From Celoporthe dispersa (Eukaryota; Ascomycota; Sordariomycetes; Diaporthales; Cryphonectriaceae), in the NCBI GenBank assembly GCA_016584495.1, contig WAID01000015.1, forward strand, positions 744,501 to 808,500: a DNA stretch of 64,000 bases, written 5' to 3'. Both the position numbers and the translations under genes were made by a program. Within the stretch, counting starts at the first letter, position 1; each line of letters begins with the position of its first letter. Under the pieces are notes generated by a model. That model did not search any database. It worked only from the letters and a program-made list of their open reading frames with translations, and was not told the DNA's origin. This document shows positions 50,678 to 61,527 of the stretch, piece by piece.

Positions 50678-52374
50678 TCACATCACAATGCAGCAGCCAC
50701 AGCCTTCCTTCTTGTCTGCCTCGGCTGCTTCCTCGGCCTTCTCCACATCCGGCACCCTCGTGATCTGCGTCGGCTTCGAAGGCGCAGGCTGTTGCGTCGG
50801 CTGTGGAGGCAGAGGCTGCTGAGGTTCCCTCGGGCTCGCCAGCGGGCTATGTGAGGGCGGCTTGTCCTGAATCCTAGGCATGGTCGAGTACGTGCTTGAT
50901 CTTCCGATAGAAGCAGGGCTTTTGGGGGCTTCGGGTGATCTCAGCGGCCACTCGTCCGATCTTTTCGACTTGGTGCTCGACGATGTCATCGGTCGACGCA
51001 GTCGGTATCGCAGGCGATGAGGATGCAGGCGGAGGCGAGAGGAAGCCATCATCCGTGAGTGGCCTGAAATCCTTGTCATAGATGTTCCCGAACTTGCCTT
51101 CCTGCTCCCACTTCTCCTGCGCCAGTCTCTTTGCCACGGTAGGCAGCAACTGCTGGTCTGGTGGCAGCCGAGGATCGGGCTTGTACGCAGAGACCATCCA
51201 TGGCGGCTCGCCTTCCATCTGCTTGGGACCTGACGAGCTGGCGGACAGCTCACGCTCGCCGGACCTGGTGTTTGGCCGCCCGTTGCTACCGCTGGCTCCA
51301 TTCTTGCCTTTCGGCTTCGGCTTGCCGCGTGCTTCGGGCGGGATGCTCTTCGACACACCGGATGGCTTCCGGGCCCCACCGGCCGCTGTCGTTTTCTTGG
51401 TCGGCGGCTCAGTGGCTGCTTTTTTGGGCGGGGTAGACTTGAACGTCGGCGAGGGCTCCAGGCCCTTCAAGGTGGTGCTATTCGACCTTGACCGGGTGCT
51501 GGTGGTCCCATCGGGCCGCTTGTCCTTGTCGTGTTCCTCAACGCTGTTCTCTCTCGAATGCGCGAAAGCCGGGCTCTTCTTCGGCACGGGTATCCTCGAG
51601 CCCGTCATCGGCCTGGAGGGTGCGTCGCCGTCGCCACTCTCCTCGTTCACGCCCGGTTCATAGGCGTGCGACGAGTTCTTCCTGCTCCTCGTGGTTCCAT
51701 CGTTGCCCAGCTTCCTGTGGCTGCTCTGGCTCCTGTCCCTCCTCGGACCTTTACTTCTGGACCGCGGCTGGGGCAGGATGATGCCAGCAGCCTGGAGCTC
51801 CTCGTTCTCGATCTTGACGAGCTTGTCCCTGTGGATCCACTTCGAGTCCTCGTCAGACCATTCCATACCGTTGTTGGGCCGCTTGCTCGAGTGTACAAAT
51901 CCGTCGGCAGTCCTCACGTAGCGGTCGTCGTCGTCATCGTCGTCGTCCAACAACCCGTCGGCCATGGTGTCGGGTGTGTCCTCGTTGCTGTGCGCGTGGG
52001 CGAATTGCCTGTTCACCGCCTCCTCGCCATTTGCCGTCTTGACTGACATGGCCGAGCCGAAAGAGGCGGAGTTGCCATTCTGCGCAGCGAGGGGTGGTCT
52101 GGTGTTTCCATTCGGCCCAGTGCCCTTGAGCGATGCCTTATCTTCGTAGTATCGTTCCTGCAGCGATTGGACACAGACGCACACGTTAGCCTCCTCCCCC
52201 TTTCAAGCTGCCGAGCCGTCATGCTCACGTAGTTGGCCTGGACCAAGGGGAAGAAAAAAAACTCACATCGGGTCTGCCGGCTGGTTCTGTGGCAAAATCC
52301 CATCGGAATCCATTCGTGTCGCCGTGGGAACTGCTGGGCGGAGTGAGGGTTGTGGCCGTCTGGGCGGTGGACAT
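50678..52374 (-). CDS. teaR: TeaR/Mod5-like prenylated cell-end polarity protein, one frameshift
   Basis: Exon 52374-52267 and exon 52157-50678 are joined across a 109-bp intron. One extra base in the CCCCCAAAA stretch at 50920-50928 shifts the frame; removing it gives 528 residues ending in CGCCIVM, a CaaX-type prenylation signal with a second nearby cysteine. Two conserved blocks flank a long basic, serine-rich disordered middle. The first reads RYVRTADGFVHSSKRPNNGMEWSDEDSKWIHRDKL, preceded by eight aspartates. The second includes WMVSAYKPDPRLPPDQQLLP and KWEQEGKFGNIYDKDFRPLTD. This layout matches TeaR (Aspergillus) and Mod5 (fission yeast), which anchor the polarity marker TeaA/Tea1 at hyphal tips or cell ends. 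The name comes from recalled family features, so the identification is probable but not proven. Confidence 0.75.
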
Positions 52375-54226
52375 GGCGGCCATCGTTCTGGCTGCGGTCG
52401 TTTGCCCCTCGTGCCGTGTGCTGACAGACAGACTACACGCGGATTGGGATGCGGTGATCGTCGGCGCCCGTTTTTACTCGTGGCTTGCTGAGGCGATGAG
52501 GAACGGTGGCAGCAGCTGGTGATGTCTCGTGTTCCCGGTGCTGTCCCGCCAGACGGCTTGCTCTGCTACTGCATATAGAATGCAATTGATTGCAGTGCTG
52601 TGCGGCCAGGGCGGCCGGGAGAAGTCTCTGGAGGTGGGGACGCCCTCACTCAGAGGTCGGATGGGGCCAGCGTGGAAAAAAAGGCAATATGATGTCTCGT
52701 CTCTGTCTCCCTCTCGTATTGTGTGTCGCCTCGGCCTCGCTTCTCCTCGAGGGAGTCCAGTTCACTGCGCAACGGCGGCCGTTGGCTGAGAGCGGTAAGG
52801 CGGCTGTCCCTGTCGGTAGTGCCGATATTATTGCTGGCCCTGTATGATCCAATTAATCCCATGCAAGTCCCCACCGGCGGCCCTCAGCGCCCATCAGTCC
52901 AGGCCAGCTACTACGAGGAGGAGGAGGAGGTGAGGAGATCGTGAGGCAGCTGGATCTTCCCGCGGTGAGGCGGAGGCGGCATCAAGGGACCAAACCAAGC
53001 CTGGGGTTCGACCGGTTTCGTCTGTGAGGACAGGAGGGGAGGGGAGGCAGAGAGACAAAGAGTCGAAAAGAGAAAAAGTCGGGCGCTCGAAGCCCAATGC
53101 AGACGGGAGATGAGAAGTGACGGAAGAGCGCAAGGTTGCATAAATTTGATGTGGTGAATCACAGGGGAACCAGGTATAGCCGTGCTAATAAAACGTACCC
53201 AAAGAGGGCTGCTGTGCTTTTGCTGGGCCGGGGTCTACGGGGATCCGCCTTGGGGGAGGGGGGGAGAGGAAAGGCTCCTCGCTGCTTCAGCCTGCTGCGA
53301 CGACGACGACAAGACAGGAGATGGCTGAAAGAAAATCAAAGGAAAGTGAGCGTATGTACCAGATCGGTTCAATTGCCTTCGGGATTGTCTCAGATCCACA
53401 ATGTCGCAGAGCGTAGAGCTGAGGAGAAACAGGAAGAGGGAGGGGGGGAGAGAGAAAGAGGGCTCTGGCCTGCATCCCCGCTCTGGAACAAGTCTGGTGC
53501 AGGTGTATGGTATAATTTCTTTCTAGAAGCAATTTTGAAAAGGAGAATGTGAGGGGGGGCCACCTTGGCAGCCTGTTCTCCAGCACGCAGCAGCAGCCAA
53601 AGAACGAGCGAGCATGGGTGATCGTTCAAGCTTAGAGCCACTAAGGAGCCTGGCACATGGGAGAACACCTAAATGTGGGCGTTACAGCTTCCCAACTTGT
53701 CCAATAGGGGCCCGGCATGGGGGCTGTGGGCTGCTGGCAACCCAGCTCTGGCAGGAGGCTTTGGTGGAGCTTATTTCCCACTAAGAGGTCCAGATGTACC
53801 GCCAACAAACGCCCCAAATGACCCGCCCCCATTTGGGCACTGCTCACTGACTGTCTCCTATCCCTACATGATGCATAGTGTACTCTGTACACTTGACCAT
53901 TCGTTACCTTACCCACGATCGCCTCGATGACAACTTCGGAAAAACTGGAACACCCAGACTAGGCAGAGGACAAGGGGAGGGGAAGAAGAAAGAAAAGAGG
54001 GATCAAGAACAAGAAATCCTTGAAGGCCTTCTCAGACCACCCTCACCTTTTCGGGTCTCCTGTTAATTTGCACCAACTGAGCCGTCCTGGCTCGTGACCC
54101 TGAGCGCGAAAACTTCAGCGTTACATCCCGAACGCTCCCAGAAATTCAGGGGGCCGCAGCATTGAGGGCCTGTGCACTTTCTGCCACCTGTGAGATCTCC
54201 ATGATAAGAGATAGCGAGTTTGAGAG

Positions 54227-54262
<36 letters not shown>

Positions 54263-54530
54263 GCAGACTTGGTGGCACAAGGGATATCTTGTGTATTCGT
54301 GACCAATCATGATCATAATACCAAGGGCCCGATGCGTTACAGAGTCAGTACATGCACACATAGCAGCAACTCTAGCAACCTGCAAGACTGCTACACTGAC
54401 TCATCACCTCAGTATCCTCCTGTCCCTTCATGGATATTAGTGTCTTAGCCCGCCGCCCCAGCCTCTTCTTGCACAACCACAAAAGCACACGACAATCCGA
54501 GCACACAAGCCCGTGAGGACTTCCAGGGGT
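52375..54530. other. 2.2-kb spacer
   Basis: The proximal part should hold the promoter of the TeaR-like gene. A GA repeat lies at 54222-54257. The frame at 53136-53552 has no recognisable domain and spans purine-rich sequence. No gene is supported. Confidence 0.45.
54222..54257 (+). repeat. (GA)n microsatellite
   Basis: About 30 bases of pure GA repeat with one AAAA interruption at the start. Confidence 0.9.
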
Positions 54531-56144
54531 CTACACTGGAGGAAGCACGACCGGCGGCAGATTCTGCAGCTGCAGCACCGAGTCGGGACAGGGCCTACCC
54601 TCCATCATATCCGCGCTTGATTCTTTGTGCAGGACCAATTCCCTCGTTGCCAGCTCCGAGTGTATGAAGCCCTCCCGCCTGATGGTGGCGTAGTTGGACG
54701 TCTTGACCTCGCCGAACACGATCGGTTCCTTGCGCGTGGACTGGTGGCCCACTTGCTTCCACGCTGCCTTGACAGTCTTGTCAAGCTTGAACTCGAAGGT
54801 GCTGGTCCAGCTGATGAGGGCCGTGTTCTTGATTACCAGGTACCGAAACACAGCGGCGCAGTGCTGCTTCACGTTGTAGATCTCCATGTTGACCAGCTTA
54901 GGCATGTTTTTGGCGCCTATACCCGCAGAGAAGAGGATGTTGTTGATCTTTTCCGGGTCGGTTCCGTGGCAAAATATGCAGGAGGTGAGGGTGAGCCAGC
55001 GAAGGTTCGGCCAGCATGGAGGTTTGAGGCGGAGGGTGCGCAGGTGCAAGTTTCGACAGACTCGAGAAAACTGCTCAAAGAACACCACCGCATCCGCTAT
55101 GAAGGAGCAGCTCATCTCTTCGACCTCGGTGCTGAAGAGCCGTAACTGTTGAGTGACGTACGGATATGAATAGCGTTCCCTGTGGTTGCCTGGAGTGCTG
55201 AATGCGGCCCAGGCACCGAAGTGCTCGAAGAGACTGAAGCGCTTCAGACGGTTTAATTCCCAGAACGGCAGCTGGCTGGCGAGCTCTGTGTTTAGGAGGG
55301 GATCACGTAAGCCAGTGCCTGATCACAGTAATGCCCTCTTTGTGGGGAGGGGAGAGAGGGGGGGGGTAGACAAACCGCTGTCGACGTCCTCCTGCGATCG
55401 GTTCTCAACCTGCATCCAGGATTCAATGCGGAGCTCCTGAAGGTTTGGGAGTGACCGTATGACAGGCGTGAGTGCCGCTGCTGAGATGTTGCGGTAATTG
55501 CGGCGGAGGATGAAGAGACCCGTCACCACGTTGTTCAGCGGCAGGCCATGAGGTCCGTCCGGTTCCTCAAGAGCCAAGAGATAAAAGTCAAGCAGGGAGT
55601 CAAGGAATCTCGAGTTGCCATCCGCATCCACACTCCTCTCACACAGGCGGTGTTTCTTATCGGAAGGCGAATAGGCACACAGCTCGAGATCCAGCCCACG
55701 ACCATTCCTGGCGGCCCAGAAGTCGGGCGTGTCCCAGTGTGTCAGCAGGTCAAACAGCTCGAACAGCGAGACCGTGAACTTGAGGTTGTTGGCCTCCTGC
55801 TCATGCTCGTTCTCCGGCACGTGGCGCAGCTGGTTGGAGTACTTGGGCAGCTCAACGTTGAGCCGTATGTGCCTGAGATATGCCTGCCGGGGCCCGATCA
55901 CGATCTGTTGCATGAGGGTGAGGTCCTCATGGTTGACTGCCAGCTTCCTAAAGTTGATCTCCTCGACTTGGGCCTGCCATGACCTGCAGACGACGGCGTA
56001 CTCGGCCACGAGCTTGGACTCGAGCTCGTCGTAGATAAGGGTCTGCAGGATCTTGCGGTGCAGCTCGAAGGGCAGGCAGTCCCAGCCCTTCACTTGAAGA
56101 ACGTCCACCATCGCCTCATCCGCCGGGGTGACGGCGGCGGACAT
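54531..56144 (-). CDS. F-box-like protein
   Basis: Exons 56144-55376 and 55318-54531, joined across a 57-bp intron that splits a glycine codon, give 518 residues. Near the start, LPFELHRKILQTLIYDE followed by YAVVCRSWQAQVEEINF fits a degenerate F-box, the segment that binds Skp1 in SCF ubiquitin ligases. The rest contains leucine-rich pieces such as LTPVIRSLPNLQELRIESW and LRTLRLKPPCWPNLRWLTLTSC, as expected for a substrate-recognition region. A role in protein turnover is inferred from this layout only. Orthology cannot be called, since such genes expand rapidly in fungi. No frame break is present. It shares no clear relation with its neighbours. Confidence 0.75.
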
Positions 56145-56548
56145 GGCTCCTACTGATCGCGTTGCCCGTCCTCCCTGTTAGCTCGATCGTGTGGTAGAGA
56201 CGTCGGGAACAAAAGAAGGAACCGAGTGGCTCGGCCTGCTAGATCAAATTGGCAGCTGGCAGCTGCCAGGTACGTAAAACAGACGTAGGGCAAGCGAGGT
56301 ATTCTGTATGTTGAGACTTGTGTGTGTCGTACAAAAGGAACGACGGTTAATGTGTGATTTGAGACAATGTGCGGAGAAGGTCTTCTTCACACTGCCTACT
56401 TAAGTACATACGGACCCCACTATCTACAGGGGGTCGCCTTCTACAACGCATAGTACGGAGTACATACTTTATTTTACGACACAGCGGGCATCCGAGGGGC
56501 TTTTTTTTTTCACTTCTTTTTTTTTTTTCATTTTTTCTCTGAGACATC
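56145..56548. other. Spacer before the dehydrogenase gene
   Basis: It contains a T/A homopolymer stretch around 56500-56535 and no gene. Confidence 0.5.
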
Positions 56549-57471
56549 CTACTCGTCCACATCCGTGCTATTGCTCAGCTTCTCGAACCTCTTGACATTC
56601 TCTGCGTACACCTCCAGCTTCGTCTCCGCCGCTCTATAAGCGTCTCTACCAATGACACATCGCAGCGGTGGCTCCTCCATGGTTGCCAGCTCATACATGG
56701 CGCTCGCACCCTTGGCAGTGTCACCTGGCTCCGCGCCGTGCCGACCCGCGGCGGTCTTCCTGGCGTCGAAGTGGTCATAGGCCTTGTTCTCGACTTCGCC
56801 GAAGACCATACTGCGGCCGGTGCCGTCGGTGCGGAAAGCACCTGGCTCGACAAGCTGCACGTGGATGTTCCACTCCGGTTTGAGCTGTGAGGGTAGCCTC
56901 TGTGTAAGCACGACGGTCTGCACGACTCAAGGTAGTCGGCACGAGATGGGATTATCTGCACAGGACATACCTCGTGGGATAGCGACTCGGTGAAGCCCTC
57001 GACAGCCCACTTGGACGCGCAGTAGATGGAAAACATGGGCACGCCGATGTGGCCGCCGATGGACGCGACCTGCTGGATCATCCCGCCGGGAGGACTGTTC
57101 TTCTCACGCATCACTTCAAGAGCCCTGCGCGTCACGCTGAGGAGGCCAAAGAAGTTCACGTCCATCTGCGTGCGGATCTGCTTGTCGGTCAGGGTCTCAA
57201 AGGGTCCGCTCAGGCCGTACCCTGCGTTGTTGACCACTACATCGATGCGCCCGAACTGGGACAGCGCCCTGTCGAGGGCGCTGTCTATAGTGGCCGGCCT
57301 GGTGACGTCGAGGTCGACGGCCAGGAAGTTTCCGGGGGAGGTGTTGTCGAACTCGAGCCTCGAGGAGTCTCGTGCTGTGGCCACGGCGATGTCGCCCTCG
57401 GCGAGGATCCTCTTGACCAGCTCGTAGCCGAAGCCGCTCGAAGTGCCCGTTACTAGGAAGACGCGAGGCAT
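56549..57471 (-). CDS. Short-chain dehydrogenase/reductase (SDR)
   Basis: Exons 57471-56971 and 56899-56549, joined in phase 0 across a 71-bp intron, encode 283 residues, normal for a classical SDR. The nucleotide-binding motif TGTSSGFG begins at residue 8, NNAGYG follows the central sheet, and the catalytic set is the serine in QVASIGG plus YCASK. These should support NAD(P)H-dependent carbonyl or alcohol oxidoreduction. The C-terminus (WNIHVQLVEPGAFRTD) is typical of a fungal SDR subgroup often annotated as retinol-dehydrogenase-like or oxidoreductase. The substrate is unknown. Codon use is GC-rich like neighbours. The acceptor used at 56900 is the best of several possible. Confidence 0.88.
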
Positions 57472-58409
57472 GATAGGCTCTAATATATGGTATTTTCTGT
57501 TTCATCTTGGGAAAACATGGCGAGAAGACCCCTTCCTCAACGTTGAGTCGGCTCGCTGATAAACTCAAAATAGGAGACGACATCTTTATGCGTTGTGGTC
57601 TCAGCATCAACATGACATGCCAGAAGCCGGTGCCTCGGCTCAGTCAACCACCTGTTTCCGTGGTAATGCTTGCATGTCAAATTGGAAATTTCTAACATCG
57701 TCGCAGGGTGTTATGAGTGTCTAAATAGTATTATAAAAGCAACATAACGTATGAGAAGTGGGTTAGACTAATGAGCATGCAGCCATGTTCATTCGGTACC
57801 GCCATGGCGAGCACCTGAACCGTACCAGCTAGTGGCAGCCGTGTTAGCACTGAGGTATCTTTTCAGGGCTGGTGCACTGTTTGCTGGGGCTGCATTCCCT
57901 GAATCTCGCCCCATTCAAAACCGCCGCAGGGCCACACAGCAGACATCCAGGTCAACCTGCTCCCTCCGATCAAAGGAGCATCTTAGGAAGAAATATCGAG
58001 GCCAGGCGGTGTAGGTATTATTACATATTCCTTCCATATGAGCTAACGCATCTAGATTCCAAGTTACCGTGTTTGATGACAGCGCCGGAAGAGCGGCCAG
58101 GTTGAGTCATATCCACTAAAGCCTGGATGATGTAGAAGGAACGACCTAGATGCTAGGAGCCTTTGGAATCTTAATAAAATCACAAGCCTTCCAATGTAGA
58201 ATTTCAGCAACAAGTCGATACCGTCACATCATCTTTTTTTTCCTCTTCTTTTTCTTTTGTAAGGCAACCTACAAACACTGCGAGGCCCTCGGCCAACCCT
58301 CGATGCCCCTACAACATCCACGGTTTCCAGCCTAAGTGGTTTTACAGGAACCCAGATAATCTTCTAGATCTTCATCTTCACTGAAACTCGAGGCCGCGAA
58401 TGCAGCGGC
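57472..58409. other. Divergent upstream region of the dehydrogenase and phosphoesterase genes
   Basis: The two genes start in opposite directions, so both promoters must lie in or near this 0.9 kb. A short upstream frame at 58400-58420 (MQRHDI) overlaps the phosphoesterase start and stops at once; it could act as a minor upstream reading frame. Confidence 0.45.
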
Positions 58410-59657
58410 ATGACATCTGAGACGTACGACGGGCCCTCTGGGACGCAGCGATACAGAAGGACCAGATTCGTCTGCGTCTCAGACACGCACAACCAGACGC
58501 CCAAGCTGCCAAAGGGCGACGTCCTGATCCACGCTGGCGATCTGACGAACCAGGGCAGCTTGTCGGAGGTGCGGACAGGATGACCTCTCTGCAGACCCCA
58601 ACGCTCCTAACGATGGCTGACAGAGCAGCAACAGCTCTCCAAGAGCGTCGAATGGCTGGAGCGGGCGGACTTCGAGGCCAAGATCGTGGTCGCGGGGAAT
58701 CACGATGTTACGCTCGACAGACAGTTCTACGATGAATATGGCTCCTATTTTCACAACCAGACTACTCAGTCCCCAGACGAGTGTCTGAGCCTGCTGAGAT
58801 CGTCCACATCCATCACATACCTGGACCACAGCTCGGCCACGGTCCAGCTCACCAGGTCACCAGCTCTGCGGGTCTCCTTCAACGTCTTTGGGTCGCCCTA
58901 CAGCCCTCGCAGCGGCATGTGGGCATTTGGCTACGACAAGACATGTCCAGACCAGGCTGCGGGCGGGAGCGGAGATGCGGAGACGGCAGCTCCAGGGCCA
59001 GCTGGCCCTGCAGCAGGAGACCTCTGGTCCGCGATCCCACTCGACACCGACCTCGTCATAACACACACTCCACCGTGGGGTCACTGTGACGAGTCCCCTT
59101 CCAAACGGCGGGCTATGGGCTGCGAGGACCTCCGGCGTGCTCTGTGGCGGGTCCGGCCCAGGCTCGCCGTCTGTGGACACGTACACGAGGGACGTGGCGT
59201 AGAACGTGTCCGCTGGGATGTCCTCGGCACCTCCGCAGCCCCGTACGCCGAGCTGGGGTCCGACAGGTGGGAGGATCCAGGCGCTGCACCACACGGCAGC
59301 AAGAAGCTGTCGCTGGTGGACCTGACCGCTCGGGGCATCTGGAAGCGACCACTCGACAACGACAGCTCTCCACTGAGGCGGGGGGCGCCAGCAGAGAGAC
59401 ATGCGCAGGGCGGCTTCTGCAGGCATCTTGTGGATGGCTCTGTGACTGCGCTGCCTGGATTCGGCACGCGCGGCATTGGTGGAAATCCCGAGATGTCTGT
59501 GAGATGTGACAGGAGCGCTCTGTGCTGCCGTATGGGTCGGAAGGAAACATGTGTGGTCAACTGTGCGATCGCGGCTACCAATTGGCCTCATGAGGGCGGA
59601 AAGAGGTTCAACAAGCCGATTGTTGTGGATTTGGACCTGCCTGTGATGCAAGGTTGA
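58410..59657 (+). CDS. Metallophosphoesterase (calcineurin-like, Mpped-type)
   Basis: Exon 58410-58568 is joined to exon 58626-59657 across a 57-bp intron in phase 0, giving 396 residues. The five metal-site motifs of the fold are in order: SDTHN near residue 28, GDLTNQG near 45, AGNHD near 73, a histidine in ITHTPPWGHCD, and CGHVHEG. They should bind two metal ions and cleave phosphoesters. The HTPPWGHCD and CGHVHEG pair is typical of the Mpped/239FB branch, found widely in fungi and animals, whose natural substrates are unclear. The C-terminal ~120 residues extend beyond the usual domain and are Cys- and Gly-rich, a likely lineage-specific tail. No frame break is seen. Confidence 0.88.
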
Positions 59658-60098
59658 AGAGGGAAAAGGTCAATGAGAGGCAGTATTTACTTTACCAGGC
59701 GGGCAGAGCGCCACAACAGGGAGGACTCTTCCCTCCCTAAGATCTATGCAGCCTCCTCCCCAGGCATCCCTCAAATCTTCGAGGCTGGTCTTCTGAAAAA
59801 AGCATGCAACTCCATGTGCAACAACAAATCTTGCTCCGACAGTCAGAGATCAGGCGCATTCGGATTCGAACTCGCCACAGAATGCAAGGGAGAAGAATAA
59901 GAGTGGAGACAAGTTCTACAATACCACCATGATTAATATTTACCCCGAATCGCGCAACATCAAGCAGCATCAAATCGAACACACCACACGAGACCCTCCA
60001 TAATCCCTCAACCTTACGGAGAAAACAAAGCTCTAGAACGGACTCTACACGGGCACCGGCGTGTAGTACTGTACCAGAACCTCATTGACCGTTACACA
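59658..60098. other. Spacer between phosphoesterase and oxidoreductase genes
   Basis: This 441-bp stretch should hold the terminator of one gene and the promoter of the next. No gene was seen. Confidence 0.5.
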
Positions 60099-61172
60099 AT
60101 GACCGTCCCAGAGACGTTCCAAGCCGCCGTCGTGCCTGAGCCCGGCGCGCAGCACACCATAATCAGCCGTTCCCTGCTACCCCTCTCCGCAGGCGAAGTG
60201 GCCATCAAGGTCACAGCCACCGCCATCAACCCAGTAGACTGGAAGATCCGCGACTATAAGGTCTTCATCAAGGAATACCCGGCCGTCCTGGGCTCCGACG
60301 CTGCCGGCACCATTGCCGCCATCGGCCCGGACGTGACGGGGTTCACCGTCGGTGACCGCGTCTTCTTCCAGGGCATCATCGGCCGCTACGACGCCTCCAC
60401 CTTCCAGCAGTACTGCAAGATGCCCGCGGCACTCGTCGGCCACACGCCGGCGTCCATCTCGGACGACCAGGCCGCGGGGATCTCGCTCGCGACGGTGGCC
60501 GTCGTCACGGGGTTCTACGACAGGGCCACGGGCCACGGGCTGGCGGCACCCTGGGAGGAGGGCGGTATAGACGCGGGACGGGGTAAGGCGCTGGTCGTTC
60601 TCGGCGGGAGCTCGTCGGTCGGGCAGTACGCCGTCCAGCTCGCCAAGCTGAGCGGGTTTGAGAGGGTCGTGACCAACGCCAGCGCCAAGCACACCGAATT
60701 TCTCAAATCACTGGGCGCCGATGTCGTGCTCGACCGCGCCCGGCAGAACGGCGCTGATGATTTTCGGGCGGCGCTGGGAGACACGCCGCTGGCGTTTGTG
60801 TTTGATGCCATCTCGGAAGCGGCCACACAGGCACTGGGCGTGGAGATCCTGGCGGCGACCGGGACCGAGGACAGCCATGTCATCACGGTGCAGGCGGTGG
60901 ACGCCGGCGCGAAGGAGCTGGGCGGGAGTAAGGAGCCCAAGGTCGATGTCAAGCGGGTCCTGGGCCTCGGCAGCTCGCCTAATTTGAGATATCTGAGCGA
61001 GCCGCTGATGAGACATCTCGGTGGGGAGGATGGGTACATCGCGAAGGGCGGGTTTGTTCCCAATCGCCCTCTGGTGGTAAGCGGTGGCTTGGGAGGGCTG
61101 GAGACGGCGCTTGCGAAGAACAAGCAGGGTGTCTCGGGTGAGAAGGTCGTCATCCGGCCCTTTGATGCTTGA
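60099..61172 (+). CDS. Medium-chain dehydrogenase/reductase, zinc-type oxidoreductase family
   Basis: An uninterrupted 357-residue frame begins at ATG 60099. The catalytic half has TAINPVDWKIRDY, then LGSDAAGTIAAIGPDVTGFTVGDRV; the Rossmann half has VVLGGSSSVGQYAVQLAKLSGF and SLGADVVLD. These mark an NADPH-dependent quinone-reductase or enoyl-reductase-like MDR protein. The usual zinc-binding cysteines are absent, so it is probably a zinc-free member despite the common name. Relatives are often found as trans-acting enoyl reductases in secondary-metabolite clusters or as CipB-like stress enzymes, but no synthase gene lies nearby, so I do not infer a cluster role. Length and motif spacing are normal. 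Confidence 0.9.
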   Translation: MTVPETFQAAVVPEPGAQHTIISRSLLPLSAGEVAIKVTATAINPVDWKIRDYKVFIKEYPAVLGSDAAGTIAAIGPDVTGFTVGDRVFFQGIIGRYDASTFQQYCKMPAALVGHTPASISDDQAAGISLATVAVVTGFYDRATGHGLAAPWEEGGIDAGRGKALVVLGGSSSVGQYAVQLAKLSGFERVVTNASAKHTEFLKSLGADVVLDRARQNGADDFRAALGDTPLAFVFDAISEAATQALGVEILAATGTEDSHVITVQAVDAGAKELGGSKEPKVDVKRVLGLGSSPNLRYLSEPLMRHLGGEDGYIAKGGFVPNRPLVVSGGLGGLETALAKNKQGVSGEKVVIRPFDA

Positions 61173-61527
61173 GCCGCTTCCTTGTCCTGGCACTGGTGTG
61201 TCAAGACTTGCTTTGCGTGCTAATCAGTGCTGGAATTATGATCTAAGGGTCAAAGTCGAAAAGTTGTTTGTCTTTCTTCAAGTGACTCGTGGGCTGCAGT
61301 TGCGGTACCACCAAGTTGGACATCTCTGGTTCTCACAACCTCAGGCTAGGGAGGAATCTACAAAATGTCCTACGAGACCTCATCAGCAAGACCGAACCAT
61401 GGAAAGACATGGCAAATGGGGGAGAGTCGATCCAACAATTATAGCGAATTTGTTCAAGCACTATTAGGGCGAGTCTGCAGTTTCATGAGTTTGTATTAGG
61501 TACTTTAAGGAGTATGTACTGAGAACA
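61173..61527. other. Spacer between convergent oxidoreductase and GPCR genes
   Basis: This short 3'-to-3' spacer shows no gene. Confidence 0.5.
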
